Source of the DNA: Dactylosporangium siamense
GTDB taxonomy: Bacteria > Actinomycetota > Actinomycetes > Mycobacteriales > Micromonosporaceae
DNA length: 64,000 bases
Assembly: GCF_016862795.1 (NCBI RefSeq)
Contig: NZ_BONQ01000052.1
Coordinates: forward strand, 1 to 64,000
Direction of reading: 5' to 3'
Shown piece after piece: positions 42,664 through 50,668 of this stretch. Below the pieces are notes generated by a model that was given only the letters and a program-made list of their open reading frames with translations, did not search any database and had not been told where the DNA came from. The position numbers and the translations under genes are program-made. Within the stretch, counting starts at the first letter, position 1. Each line of letters starts with the position of its first letter.

Positions 42664-43230
42664 ATGCGCAACCTAGTGGTGGGGGTTGGCGACTACTCCC
42701 TCGACGGCGTCATCGGCGAGGTCGGCAGCCCGTTCTTCGGCTTCTGCCGCTCCGTCCCCGACGACCCGGAGCACGCGGCCTGGACCGCGGAGGTGCAACA
42801 GCGCGCCGAGGTCCACATCTTCGGCCGGGTCACCTATGAGGGCTTCGCCGGCTGGTTCCCCAACCTCACCGGCGACCCCACGGCCGACATCCTGAACAAA
42901 GGCCGCAAGGTCGTGTTCTCCCGCACCCTCGAACGCGCCGACTGGGACAACACGACGATCGCCGGCGGCGACCTCGTCGAGGAGATCGCCAAACTGAAGG
43001 CGGACGGAGACGGCGACATCGCCGCGTATGGCGGGATCAGCTTCCTGCGGTCCCTCGTGCGGCACGACCTCGTCGACGAGTACCGGCTGACCGTGTACCC
43101 GTTCATCGTGGGCGGCGGCACCACCCTGTTCGACGTCCCCGAGTCGCGCGCCCTCGACCTGGCGGGCAGCGTCGCCTTCGGCAACGGCGTGCTCGGGCTC
43201 ACCTACCGGCGGGCAGCAGCAGCGTCCTGA
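42664..43230 (+). CDS. Dihydrofolate-reductase-fold protein (RibD C-terminal-like)
   Basis: A 188-residue protein of the DHFR/RibD_C superfamily: SLDGVIGEVGSPFFGF near the N-terminus, IFGRVTYEGFAGWFPNL, NKGRKVVFSRTLERADWDNTT, IAAYGGISFLRSLVRHDLVDEYRLTVYPFIVGGGTTLF. It binds NADPH and probably reduces a small substrate; it is not the housekeeping FolA. AGGAGAG precedes the ATG. It is third in the operon with the wHTH regulator and the SRPBCC protein and ends at a long palindrome. Confidence 0.9.
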   Translation: MRNLVVGVGDYSLDGVIGEVGSPFFGFCRSVPDDPEHAAWTAEVQQRAEVHIFGRVTYEGFAGWFPNLTGDPTADILNKGRKVVFSRTLERADWDNTTIAGGDLVEEIAKLKADGDGDIAAYGGISFLRSLVRHDLVDEYRLTVYPFIVGGGTTLFDVPESRALDLAGSVAFGNGVLGLTYRRAAAAS

Positions 43231-43240
43231 TTCACAGAAC

Positions 43241-43266
43241 GCGGCGGCGGGAGCTCCCGCCGCCGC
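43241..43266. terminator. 26-bp perfect palindrome, bidirectional terminator
   Basis: Positions 43241-43253 (gcggcggcgggag) and 43254-43266 are exact reverse complements with no loop bases, in the 46-bp gap between convergent stops at 43230 and 43277. In RNA the centre would open to a 4-nt loop. It is among the strongest dyads in the window and fits a terminator for both strands. Confidence 0.7.
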
Positions 43267-43276
43267 GCTCGCGCTC

Positions 43277-43948
43277 TCACAGCAGGGCAGCGAGCTCCGC
43301 GGGCCGGCTCAGCGGCGCGTCGTGACCGCTGTCGATGAGTTGGAACGGTTCGCCGAGCGCGCGCAACCGTTCCAGCGTGACGGAGGCCGGATACCCGGGC
43401 GGTGTGGCGGTGCAGAAGATGTAGCGCCGCGGTACCGCCGCCGAAGCCGGCGTCTCCTCCGGCATCGGGTCGAGCGACGGCGCCAGCGGGGTCGGGCACA
43501 GCCGGGCGTTCATCCACGCGACGGTGTCCGCGTCCAACCACTGGTCGGCCGGGATCGGCTTCGGCGGCAGCCACAGGTCCCGCGGCAGGTCCGGGACCGG
43601 GCCGAGCAGGGCGGCCGCGCGCTCGCCCGGCAGCGGCGCGGGCGCGTCGACGAAGACCAGCCGGGCCAGCCGGTCGGCGCACCTGCGGGCGGCGGCGGCG
43701 ATCGCGATGCCGCCCTGACTGTGCCCGACGAGGACCACGTCGCGCAGGTCCTCCTCCTCGAGCAGGTTGGCGACGTCGAGGGCCCAGGTGTCCAAGGTGG
43801 GCGGTTCGGCGGTGAGGTGGCGACGGTCGCCCATCCCGGTCAGCGACGGCGTGTGCACCTCGTGCCCGGCGGCGGCCAGCGACCGCCGGACCCGCGACCA
43901 CGACCAGGCGCCACGGAAGGCACCGTGCACGAGAACGAAGACGGTCAC
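43277..43948 (-). CDS. Alpha/beta hydrolase, methylesterase-like
   Basis: A 223-residue hydrolase: VFVLVHGAFRGAWSWSRV (oxyanion strand), nucleophile VLVGHSQGGIAIAAAA, and His in LIDSGHDAPLSRPAELA. The pattern matches the plant salicylate-methylesterase/hydroxynitrile-lyase branch found in many actinomycetes. The GTG start overlaps the stop of the upstream monooxygenase-fold gene (GTGA), so translation is coupled. Confidence 0.88.
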   Translation of the reverse strand: MTVFVLVHGAFRGAWSWSRVRRSLAAAGHEVHTPSLTGMGDRRHLTAEPPTLDTWALDVANLLEEEDLRDVVLVGHSQGGIAIAAAARRCADRLARLVFVDAPAPLPGERAAALLGPVPDLPRDLWLPPKPIPADQWLDADTVAWMNARLCPTPLAPSLDPMPEETPASAAVPRRYIFCTATPPGYPASVTLERLRALGEPFQLIDSGHDAPLSRPAELAALL

Positions 43949-44256
43949 GGCCGGTCCTCCAGGACGACCTCGCCGATGGTGCGGGGGTAGGTGTCATACG
44001 GGCGCAGGTGCTCGTACATGGCCTCGGTGTGCTCGACGTAGCCGGGGGTGCGCGTCGCCTCGGCGTACGACTCGGCCGTGTCGAACAGCCGGATGTGGGT
44101 GAAGTGCGTCGGGTCCTCGACGTCGCGCACCAGCCACCGCCCCCGGAACCCCGGATGGGCGGCGAAGTAGTCGGCGAACCGCGCGGACAGGGCGATGTAC
44201 GCCTCGGCGTGCCCTTCCGCGTCCCGCGTCCAGGCCTGACTGACGACGACGTGCAT
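43945..44256 (-). CDS. Antibiotic-biosynthesis-monooxygenase-fold protein
   Basis: A 103-residue ferredoxin-like alpha+beta protein: HVVVSQAWTRDAEGHAEAYIALSARFADYFAAHPGFRGRWLVRDVEDPTHFTHIRLFDTAESYAEATRTPGYVEH, typical of the ABM/EthD superfamily. The role is unknown; members include cofactor-free monooxygenases and heme degraders. The ATG at 44256 is preferred because GAGGGGG lies 4 nt upstream; an earlier ATG at 44295 has no ribosome binding site. Confidence 0.8.
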   Translation of the reverse strand: MHVVVSQAWTRDAEGHAEAYIALSARFADYFAAHPGFRGRWLVRDVEDPTHFTHIRLFDTAESYAEATRTPGYVEHTEAMYEHLRPYDTYPRTIGEVVLEDRP

Positions 44257-44359
44257 GCGACCCCCTCGTTCCACTGTGCGAACCGATGTTTCCATTCATC
44301 GGCCGCCAGCGGAAGAGGCGGTCACCGGGCAGCCGGTCCCGGGTCGTTAACCTGGTCCG

Positions 44360-44719
44360 ATGCGCGCACGCCTGGATCAGATCGTGGTCGACTGCCAGGA
44401 ACCGGCGAAGCTGGTCCGGTTCTGGGCCGGGCTGCTCGGCGGCGAACCCGTCGACCGGGCGATGGGATGGTCACACGTGGAGCCGCCGGGCTTCGCGCGG
44501 CTCGCGTTCCAGCCGGTGGCCGAGGCGAAACTGGTCAAGAACCGGCTGCACCTGGACATCGAGGTCGACGACATCCCGGCCGCCGCGGGCCGGGCGGTGG
44601 AACTGGGCGCGGCCGTGGCGAGCGAGCTGATCGTGGACGAGCAGGGCGGCTTCCAGGTCCTGCGGGATCCCGCGGGCAACGAGTTCTGCCTGGTCCAACC
44701 CGCCCCGGGTCGCGCATAG
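44360..44719 (+). CDS. VOC-family protein (glyoxalase-like)
   Basis: A 119-residue VOC protein: LDQIVVDCQEPAKLVRFWAGLLGGEPV at the N-terminus, LHLDIEVDDIPAAAGRAVELGA in the middle and FQVLRDPAGNEFCLVQP at the C-terminus. It probably binds a small hydrophobic or metal-chelated ligand. TAACCT (44348-44353) lies 6 nt before the ATG, so it is likely leaderless. It stands alone and converges on the DUF6891-like gene with 4 bp between stops. Confidence 0.85.
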   Translation: MRARLDQIVVDCQEPAKLVRFWAGLLGGEPVDRAMGWSHVEPPGFARLAFQPVAEAKLVKNRLHLDIEVDDIPAAAGRAVELGAAVASELIVDEQGGFQVLRDPAGNEFCLVQPAPGRA

Positions 44720-44723
44720 CGGG

Positions 44724-45410
44724 TCAGGTCAACGGTGCGTACCACCGCGCGCCGGTGACCAGGATCCGGGTGGACTGCTTCCGGTTCCACTCGACCTGCA
44801 TGCCGTGCCGGCGCAGCACCGGGAAGACCGTCCCGTCCATCAGCCGCTCCAGGTCGGCCTGATAGCCGGCCTGCTGCTCGGCCTCCGACAGAGACTCGTA
44901 GGCCGTCTCGTCGAAGTCCTCGGGCGGGTAGACGCCGTAGCCGAGGTAGACCGAGCCGGTCGGGCTGGACATCAGCGACTCGGTGTCCTGCTGGTGATAC
45001 CAGAGGTACCCGTGCCAGTGCCGCGACTCGTCGCGCTCGTCGTGGATCTCGCCGGAAGCGCAGGTGCCGCAGCAGCTGAAGTTTTCCCGCGCCAGCACAC
45101 CGAGCTGGTTGAGCTCGGTGAAGGCGACGGTCAGGTTGCTCTGCACGGGACCCCACCCGCGCTGCTGGGCCCGCCGGACGTCGAGCGCCTTTTCGTAGGC
45201 CGCCGCGAGCTCCTCGTCGGTGGCGCCGTGGCGCTCCTCGTCGTCCTCGAGGTAGTCCACGAACTCGGCGGCGTCGTCCTCGCCGCGCACGATCCAGGCC
45301 CAGATCTCGTCCTCGATCTCGGTCCGGCCCGGCTCCGCGATCCGCTCGGGAAGGAACCTGGCCCCGTCAGGACGGTCGTTGTACACCCACTCGCTCACAC
45401 CGAAGATCAT
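44724..45410 (-). CDS. DUF6891-like protein
   Basis: A 228-residue acidic soluble protein. The central motif is SNLTVAFTELNQLGVLARENFSCCGTCASGEIHDE with a CCxxC cluster, then HWHGYLWYHQQDTESL and GSVYLGYGVY. This resembles the DUF6891 family, from memory. The CCxxC plus His residues might bind a metal. The N-terminus has helical, acidic sequence (IEDEIWAWIVRGEDDAAEFVDYLEDDEERHG). The start is uncertain: the ATG at 45410 or a GTG at 45398 with CATGAT 7 nt upstream. Confidence 0.7.
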   Translation of the reverse strand: MIFGVSEWVYNDRPDGARFLPERIAEPGRTEIEDEIWAWIVRGEDDAAEFVDYLEDDEERHGATDEELAAAYEKALDVRRAQQRGWGPVQSNLTVAFTELNQLGVLARENFSCCGTCASGEIHDERDESRHWHGYLWYHQQDTESLMSSPTGSVYLGYGVYPPEDFDETAYESLSEAEQQAGYQADLERLMDGTVFPVLRRHGMQVEWNRKQSTRILVTGARWYAPLT

Positions 45411-45444
45411 GGCAGGTGCGAGCGAGTGGGCAGGCATCAGCGGG

Positions 45445-45852
45445 TCATGCGGCCGGTTCGAGGACGACGACCGGGATCTGGCGGCTGGTCTTGCTCTCGT
45501 AGTCGGCGAAGCCCGGGTACGCCGCCTTCTGCGCGGTCCAGATCCGCTCCCGCTCCTCGCCCTCGGCGACCCGGGCGGCCAGCTTGACCGTGCCGGCGCC
45601 GATCTCGGCCTGCACCTGCGGCTGGGCCAGGATGTTGTGATACCAGTCCGGGTTGGTCGGCGCGCCGCCCTTGGAGGCGAACACGGCATATCCGGCGTCG
45701 ACCTTCTGGTACATCACCGGGTGGACCCGTTCCTGACCGGTACGCGCGCCCACGGTGTGCAGCAACAACAACGGGGCGCCCTCGAAGTTGCCGCCGACCC
45801 GGCCCTCGTTGGCGCGGAACTCTTCGATGATCTTGTCATTCCAGTCGCTCAT
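45445..45852 (-). CDS. F420/deazaflavin-dependent nitroreductase-family protein (Ddn-like)
   Basis: A 135-residue split-barrel protein of the F420-dependent Ddn/FDOR-A type: NDKIIEEFRANEGRVGGNFEGAPLLLLHTVGARTGQERVHPVMYQKVDAGYAVFASKGGAPTNPDWYHNILAQPQVQAEIG. The KGG and PxWYxN motifs are characteristic of F420-binding members. It likely reduces quinones or other electrophiles with F420H2, which implies that the organism makes F420. The start is the ATG at 45852; no strong ribosome binding site is seen. Confidence 0.9.
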   Translation of the reverse strand: MSDWNDKIIEEFRANEGRVGGNFEGAPLLLLHTVGARTGQERVHPVMYQKVDAGYAVFASKGGAPTNPDWYHNILAQPQVQAEIGAGTVKLAARVAEGEERERIWTAQKAAYPGFADYESKTSRQIPVVVLEPAA

Positions 45853-45874
45853 GAACGCAAGTCTTGCACTCCGG

Positions 45875-46528
45875 TCAGACCGCCCGTGACTCGAACACCA
45901 CCCGCACGTAGGGCAGGGCGTCCCGCGGCACCACCGCCGTCAGCACCGTGCGGGCGCCGAGGGCCGTGGCCACCCCGTACACGTGCGGGTCCGTGTCGAT
46001 GCGGAAGCCGTCGCGGGGCGTGCCGTCCACGACGACCGGGATGCGCGGCTCGACACACCGTTCGTCCACCGGCGGCGCGTCCTGGAACTGGTTGACCAGG
46101 ACGTGGTTCACGTGCGCGACCAGCAGGGCCTCGACGGTGCCGGCCCCACCCGGCTCCTGGCTCCACCGGGTCCGCACGCATTCCCAGAGCATGGGGTACC
46201 GCATCCGCTGCACCTGCCCGACCAGCCACTGCGGTCGCGGCCAGGGCGGCTCCTCCTCCAGCGCCCGGCGCTGCGGCTCGTCCAGCTCCGCCAGATTCAC
46301 CGGGTCGTCGGGGTCGTCCGGGTTGCGCCACAGGGTGTAGCCGAGGCTGACCTCGCACGACTCGAGCACCTCGTCGCGTGTCCCGGACGCCACGCCGATC
46401 GCACCCCAGTCCTCCAGGTGCGGCTGCGGCACGAGGCCGATCACCGGCACCGGCATCCGCCGCGCCTGCTCGAGCAGCTCCAGGCGCGGGTCCGGCTCGT
46501 GCTCGCCGAGGACCCCTTCGAATCTCAC
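45875..46528 (-). CDS. Hypothetical protein
   Basis: A 217-residue soluble protein without a recognised family. It has PVPVIGLVPQPHLEDWGAIGVASG near the N-terminus and several conserved-looking Trp residues (SLGYTLWRNPDDPDDPVNL, PPWPRPQWLVGQ), then VDGTPRDGFRIDTDPHVYGVATALGARTVLTAVVPRDALPYVRVVFE at the C-terminus. The last part reads like a small beta domain. The GTG at 46528 has only a weak ribosome binding site. It follows the gene upstream by 17 bp in the same direction, so the two are probably in one operon. Confidence 0.65.
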   Translation of the reverse strand: MRFEGVLGEHEPDPRLELLEQARRMPVPVIGLVPQPHLEDWGAIGVASGTRDEVLESCEVSLGYTLWRNPDDPDDPVNLAELDEPQRRALEEEPPWPRPQWLVGQVQRMRYPMLWECVRTRWSQEPGGAGTVEALLVAHVNHVLVNQFQDAPPVDERCVEPRIPVVVDGTPRDGFRIDTDPHVYGVATALGARTVLTAVVPRDALPYVRVVFESRAV

Positions 46529-46545
46529 ACCTACCAGTGTGCCTC

Positions 46546-47319
46546 TCAGGCGTCCACGAGCAGTAGGCCGTCGTTGTTGAGGTGCAGCTCGGGGGTGGTG
46601 GCGTCGGGGGCGTACGGCGCGACCGTGAGCGCTCGCCGGCCGTCGAACCGCAGGACCTGGCCGGGCGTGAGCACGTGGCCCTCGGCGAGCATCCGGGCCA
46701 GGTGGTTGAGGATCCGCCCGGTTTCCTCGATGCGGTCCGCGGGCACGCCGGCGACCAGGTCCGGGCGCCCGAACTTGAGCATGCCACGGGTGTGGACCGG
46801 GTGACCGAAGCCGGGCGCCGGCTCGGTCTCCGCGATCAGGCTCACCTCCTGCTGGACGGTGAACGGCCGGTGCGGCGACAGCGCCGCCACGCTCGCGCCG
46901 GTGAGCCAGTTCGCCGCGAAGACGTCGAGCGCGGCGAAGGCGCCCGCCGCGGCGATGCCCGCCGCGACGGCCCAGGCGAGCTGGAGGTGGGTCAGGTCGG
47001 CCGGGTCCGCGGCGGCGATCGAGATCGAGTAACACCAGGTCGCGGCGTCCAGCCGGTCGAGGTCGAGCGGTTGCTGGGCGGCGAGGTTCCGCAGCGCACC
47101 CGTGCGCCAGGTGTCGATCCAGGCGGCGCTGTCCGCGTACTGATGGATGCGCAGATCGAGCGCGGCGAGCGGAGCGGTCGGCGGCACGGCGTCGCGAACG
47201 CGCAGCTCCGCTCCGCCGCCGAGGACGTTCGTGTCGGCGAACGCGATCAACATGACGGACGCGTCACGGCCGGTGGCCCGGAACGCGGGACGCTGCCAGG
47301 GCTCGATCGCGGTGGTCAC
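46546..47319 (-). CDS. Hypothetical protein
   Basis: A 257-residue protein of unknown family. It begins with EPWQRPAFRATGRDASVMLIAFADTNVLGGGAELRVRDAVPPT, has an Ala-rich middle (QLAWAVAAGIAAAGAFAALDVFAANWLTG) that may be a buried helix rather than a membrane segment, and ends LHLNNDGLLLVDA. The GTG at 47319 is chosen because the upstream sequence runs into the sigma/anti-sigma region without a coding pattern. It lies 28 bp downstream of the anti-sigma-like gene. Confidence 0.65.
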   Translation of the reverse strand: MTTAIEPWQRPAFRATGRDASVMLIAFADTNVLGGGAELRVRDAVPPTAPLAALDLRIHQYADSAAWIDTWRTGALRNLAAQQPLDLDRLDAATWCYSISIAAADPADLTHLQLAWAVAAGIAAAGAFAALDVFAANWLTGASVAALSPHRPFTVQQEVSLIAETEPAPGFGHPVHTRGMLKFGRPDLVAGVPADRIEETGRILNHLARMLAEGHVLTPGQVLRFDGRRALTVAPYAPDATTPELHLNNDGLLLVDA

Positions 47320-47347
47320 CGCGGCAGTCTTCCACGCCGTCGCGGGG

Positions 47348-48130
47348 TCAGACCGGCCAGGTCGGGTCGGTGGCAATGGCCTGCAGCTGTTGGACGGTCA
47401 GCGGCGGCTCGGCACGCGTCGCGGTGTTCGTCTTCTCGTGCACCGCGTTCCAGGTGCCGAGCACGACGCGGACCCCGTCCGGCCGGTAGACGTCGGCCAT
47501 GCGCCGCTGGATCCGGTCGTGGCCGGCGTCCTCCGACGGGCCTTCGGTCAGCACGACGATCGTGCCGTCCGGCAGCACCGACCTGGTGCAGTGGGTGCCG
47601 GCCGGATCGCGCCGCCTGGCACAGGTGAACGTGTCCATCGGGTCGTCGCCGCCGTGGCCGGACGGGATCACGCGGTTGAAGCCGGGCTGCACGTTGACCT
47701 GGACCTTGCCGCGGCCGGCCCGGTCGCTGAGGATCACCTCGGCGAAACCCGGCTGGCTGTCCGGCTCCGACACGGTCACGCCGGCCGGTAGCAGGCGGAG
47801 CAGGGTGTTGAGCATGGCGTCGGCCGGCACGTCGGACGGCCGGGTGCGCGGGCTGGGCGCCGCCGAGGTCAGGGTCGGGGCGGACGGCGGGCCCGCCGAC
47901 ACCACGGGCGCCGGCGCTGCCGTGGGCGCTCCGCCCGACCGGTCGACGGCCGTCGCGGCGACGCCGATCACCACGCCCAGCACCACGATCCCGCTGACCG
48001 CCGTCGCGATCCGTTGCCGGCTCCGGGTCCGGTCGGCCCGGGCGAACACCGCTGCCGGACCGCCACCGACCGGTGGCTCGTCGAGCTCCGCGGCCTGGTT
48101 CAGGGTCGTACGCAATTCGTCGAGCGGCAT
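47348..48130 (-). CDS. Membrane protein linked to SigE-type sigma factor (putative anti-sigma)
   Basis: A 260-residue protein with a cytoplasmic N-terminus of about 40 residues (LDELRTTLNQAAELDEPP), one membrane segment at about 42-62 (ATAVSGIVVLGVVIGVAATAV), a Pro/Ala/Thr-rich linker and an extracytoplasmic domain with Cys residues (TFTCARRRDPAGTHCTRSVLPDGTIVVL). The topology is that of an anti-sigma factor, but no zinc-binding HxxxCxxC motif is present. The ATG overlaps the sigma stop by one base (TGATG), so both are translated together. Confidence 0.78.
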   Translation of the reverse strand: MPLDELRTTLNQAAELDEPPVGGGPAAVFARADRTRSRQRIATAVSGIVVLGVVIGVAATAVDRSGGAPTAAPAPVVSAGPPSAPTLTSAAPSPRTRPSDVPADAMLNTLLRLLPAGVTVSEPDSQPGFAEVILSDRAGRGKVQVNVQPGFNRVIPSGHGGDDPMDTFTCARRRDPAGTHCTRSVLPDGTIVVLTEGPSEDAGHDRIQRRMADVYRPDGVRVVLGTWNAVHEKTNTATRAEPPLTVQQLQAIATDPTWPV

Positions 48131-48657
48131 CAGACCACACCTCCATCGCTGAACATGAGCTCCGCCAGGCTCCCGGCGAGCATCTGGCGCATTCCGGCCA
48201 GCCCCTTGGCCGACTGGCTCTTCACCGTGCCCTCGCTGACCCCGAGCACCGCGGCCGTGTCCTCGACGCTGCGGTCCTCCCAGTACCGCAGCACGACGGT
48301 CGCGCGCTGCCGCGCCGGCAGGGTGCGCAGCGCGGCCAGCACCGTGAGTGCCGTGGCCCGGTCGCCGGCCACCACCGGCGGCTCGGCGGCGCCGGCGGGG
48401 TCCGCCCAGGTCCGCTCGCGCCGCCGTGACCCGCGCTGGTTGTCGTCGAGGTACACCCGCAGCAGCACCTGGCGCGAGTACGCGTCGAGGCTCTCGACCC
48501 GCCCGCGCCGCGCCGCCACCACGACCTTCGCGAGGGCCGTCTGCACGAGGTCCTCGGCCCGGTGCCACTCGCCGCACAGCAGGAACGCGGTCCGGCGCAG
48601 GTGCGCGTACCGGCTCTCGACGTAGTCGTGCAGCTCGGACTCGATCTCCTTCTTCAC
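48130..48657 (-). CDS. SigE-family ECF sigma factor
   Basis: A 175-residue ECF sigma. Region 2 is ELHDYVESRYAHLRRTAFLLCGEWHRAEDLVQTALAKVVVAARRG (about residues 8-52), and region 4 is LRTLPARQRATVVLRYWEDRSVEDTAAVLGVSEGTVKSQSAKGLAGMRQ (about 108-156). The LLCGDxHxAEDLVQ-type sequence is typical of the SigE-type group abundant in Micromonosporaceae. The GTG at 48657 follows GGGGGG. It is co-translated with a membrane protein that may hold it inactive. Confidence 0.93.
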   Translation of the reverse strand: MKKEIESELHDYVESRYAHLRRTAFLLCGEWHRAEDLVQTALAKVVVAARRGRVESLDAYSRQVLLRVYLDDNQRGSRRRERTWADPAGAAEPPVVAGDRATALTVLAALRTLPARQRATVVLRYWEDRSVEDTAAVLGVSEGTVKSQSAKGLAGMRQMLAGSLAELMFSDGGVV

Positions 48658-48769
48658 GGGCTGCCCCCCTTCACCAGTCCTTGACCGGTGCGGCACCCGC
48701 CGGGGTTGCCTCGGCCCCGCAGGGAAATTGCGCTGCGGCCCGGCGGGTTCGGAGGTTAGATTGCCCGGC

Positions 48770-49441
48770 GTGAGCAGGATCGTCTCGGTCAATGTGGCGG
48801 CGGCGCCGGATCTCAACCCGGTCAAGCGGGTCGGTGTCACGGGCATCAACAAGCGGCCGGTCGACCACCTGGTCGCCGTGCGCGCGCCGGGGCCCAAGGC
48901 GACCGGGTTGGGCAGCGGGCTGGTCGGTGACCAGGTCTGCGACACCGAGCATCACGGCGGCGACGACCAGGCCGTCTACGCGTACGCGCGGGAGGACTAC
49001 GACTGGTGGCAGGCGCGGCTGACCCGGCGGCTGGCCAACGGGCTGTTCGGGGAGAACCTGACGACCGAGGACCTCGACGTCAACGGCGCGGTCATCGGTG
49101 AGCGGTGGCGCATCGGGCCGCAGCTGGTCCTCCAGCCGACCTTCGGCCGAATCCCGTGCGTCACGTTCCAGCACAAGATGGGCGAGCCGCGCTGGCTGAA
49201 GACCTTCGCGCGGGCGGTCCGTCCCGGGGCGTACCTGCGGGTGCTGGAGCCGGGCACGGTGTGGGCCGGCGACCCGGTGGTCGTGGAGGACCGTCCGGCG
49301 CACGGGGTGACGATCGCGCGGGCGTTCCGGGCGTACATGACCGAGCCGGAGCTGCTGCCCGAGCTGCTGGAGATCGACGGGCTGCCCGACGACCTGCGCG
49401 AGACGCTGTCGGAGCGGCTGCACCCGCCGCGGCGGCGGTAG
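48770..49441 (+). CDS. MOSC-domain protein (YiiM-like)
   Basis: A 223-residue MOSC domain protein. GINKRPVDHLVAVRAPG and DTEHHGGDDQAVYAYAREDYDWWQ precede the core GLFGENLTTEDLDVNGAVIGERWRIG and QPTFGRIPCVTFQ, in which the conserved Cys is the presumed molybdenum or sulfur ligand. YiiM-type proteins use molybdenum cofactor to reduce N-hydroxylated compounds. The start is GTG 48770, 7 nt after TAGATT (48757-48762), a leaderless layout. A molybdate uptake operon lies 39 kb away in this window. Confidence 0.9.
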   Translation: MSRIVSVNVAAAPDLNPVKRVGVTGINKRPVDHLVAVRAPGPKATGLGSGLVGDQVCDTEHHGGDDQAVYAYAREDYDWWQARLTRRLANGLFGENLTTEDLDVNGAVIGERWRIGPQLVLQPTFGRIPCVTFQHKMGEPRWLKTFARAVRPGAYLRVLEPGTVWAGDPVVVEDRPAHGVTIARAFRAYMTEPELLPELLEIDGLPDDLRETLSERLHPPRRR

Positions 49442-49481
49442 TCGGTCTGCGGGGCGTGGCGCTCGACGGCATGATGGGATC

Positions 49482-50168
49482 ATGACCGTTCGCGCCCGGC
49501 TGTTGCGTGTCGCCGGCCTCGTCGCGTTGCTGGCGCTGGTCGTTGCCGCAGCGCTCGTCGTCGGCGTGCCGGATGCGCAACGGTTGCGCAGTGGCGTCCT
49601 GGGGCTCGGCTGGTGGGCGCCGGTCGCCTTCAGCGCGCTGTATGCCGTGGTGTCGCTGTCGCCGCTGCCGAAGACCGTCTTCACCCTCGCAGCCGGGGCG
49701 CTGTTCGGGCTGGTGGCCGGGGTCGTCATCGTGGTCACCGGGGCGATGCTCGGCGCCGTGATGGCGTTCCATCTCGGCCGGCTGCTCGGTCGTGACACGG
49801 TGCGGTGGCTCACCGGCGGGCGCCTCGACCGCCTGGACCCCTTGCTGACGGGGCACGGGCTGGGCACGATCATCGTCGCCCGGCTGATTCCGATCGTGCC
49901 GTTCACCGCGGTCAACTATCTCGCCGGGCTCACCTCGGTCCGGCTGCGTGACTTCGTCGCCGGGACGGCGGTGGGCATCCTGCCGGCCACGACCGCCTAC
50001 GTCACGGTCGGCGCCTACGGCTGGCAGCCCGGCGCGTGGCCGATGTGGGCGGCGCTCGCGACGCTGCTGGTGCTCAGCGTCGGCGGGCTGCTGGCCGAGC
50101 GGCGCCGGCGCCGGAAGTCAAAAGCCGAACCGAAGGCCACCGAACCCGAGGCCACCGGCGCGTCCTGA
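49482..50168 (+). CDS. TVP38/TMEM64-family (VTT domain) membrane protein
   Basis: A 228-residue inner-membrane protein with the VTT/SNARE-associated domain: LSPLPKTVFTLAAGALFGLVAGVVIVVTGAMLGAVMAFHLGRLLGRD, then RLIPIVPFTAVNYLAGLTSVRLRDFVAGTAVGILPATTAYVTVG, including the conserved RLxPxxPFxxxN segment. The C-terminus is a basic cytoplasmic tail. DedA/TVP38 proteins act in lipid movement or membrane homeostasis. The start is the ATG at 49482; the ribosome binding site is not clear. It converges on marR. Confidence 0.9.
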   Translation: MTVRARLLRVAGLVALLALVVAAALVVGVPDAQRLRSGVLGLGWWAPVAFSALYAVVSLSPLPKTVFTLAAGALFGLVAGVVIVVTGAMLGAVMAFHLGRLLGRDTVRWLTGGRLDRLDPLLTGHGLGTIIVARLIPIVPFTAVNYLAGLTSVRLRDFVAGTAVGILPATTAYVTVGAYGWQPGAWPMWAALATLLVLSVGGLLAERRRRRKSKAEPKATEPEATGAS

Positions 50169-50176
50169 GCTGCGGG

Positions 50177-50599
50177 TCAGGCCAGGGCCTTGCGGAGCAG
50201 GGTCGCCAGCTGGTCCTGCTCCTCGAGGGTGAGGTTGGCGATCGCGGCGCGGGCGAACGCGAACGATGTCTCGAAGTCGGCGTAGAGCGCGTCGCCGGTG
50301 CCGGTGCGCACGATCTGCCGGGACCGCCGGTCGCTGGGGTTGGTGTGCCGCCGCACGAGGTCGCGGCTTTCCAGCCGGGCGATGATCTGGGTGACGTTCG
50401 AGGCGTCGCAGCCGAGTTCGTCGGCCAGCTCCCGCATGCCGCGCGGGTCGGCGATCCGGCCGAGGACACACGCCTGCGCGACGCTCAGCCCGTGCTGCGC
50501 GGCGGCGGTCTCGTAGGCACGGTCATAGGCGTCGACGAAGTCGAACATGGCCCGCTCGGCGTCGGTCGACGCGCGCACCGGGCCCGACGGGACGGCCAT
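50177..50599 (-). CDS. MarR-family transcriptional regulator
   Basis: A 140-residue MarR protein. The wHTH runs LSVAQACVLGRIADPRGMRELADELGCDASNVTQIIARLESRDLVRRHTNPSDRRSRQIVRTGTGD (about residues 38-105), with flanking dimerisation helices. TAGACT lies 6 nt before the ATG on this strand, so it is likely leaderless. It is divergent from an NmrA-like gene, and CTTGA-TTGTC-TCAAG sites lie between them. Confidence 0.92.
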   Translation of the reverse strand: MAVPSGPVRASTDAERAMFDFVDAYDRAYETAAAQHGLSVAQACVLGRIADPRGMRELADELGCDASNVTQIIARLESRDLVRRHTNPSDRRSRQIVRTGTGDALYADFETSFAFARAAIANLTLEEQDQLATLLRKALA

Positions 50600-50605
50600 G
50601 CGATC

Positions 50606-50668
50606 AGTCTACCAAAGAGCTTGATTGTCTCAAGTATCTGTGCCTAGCATAAAGCATGAGTCAATCAA
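50606..50668. promoter_or_regulatory. MarR-type operator region of the marR/NmrA divergon
   Basis: CTTGA-TTGTC-TCAAG (50620-50634) is a short dyad between the two genes. The 11-mer TTGATTGTCTC (50621-50631) recurs with one change, in reverse orientation, at 50658-50668 inside the first codons of the NmrA-like gene. TAGCAT (50645-50650), the likely -10 of that gene, lies between the copies. Binding at both would clamp the promoter. Confidence 0.65.
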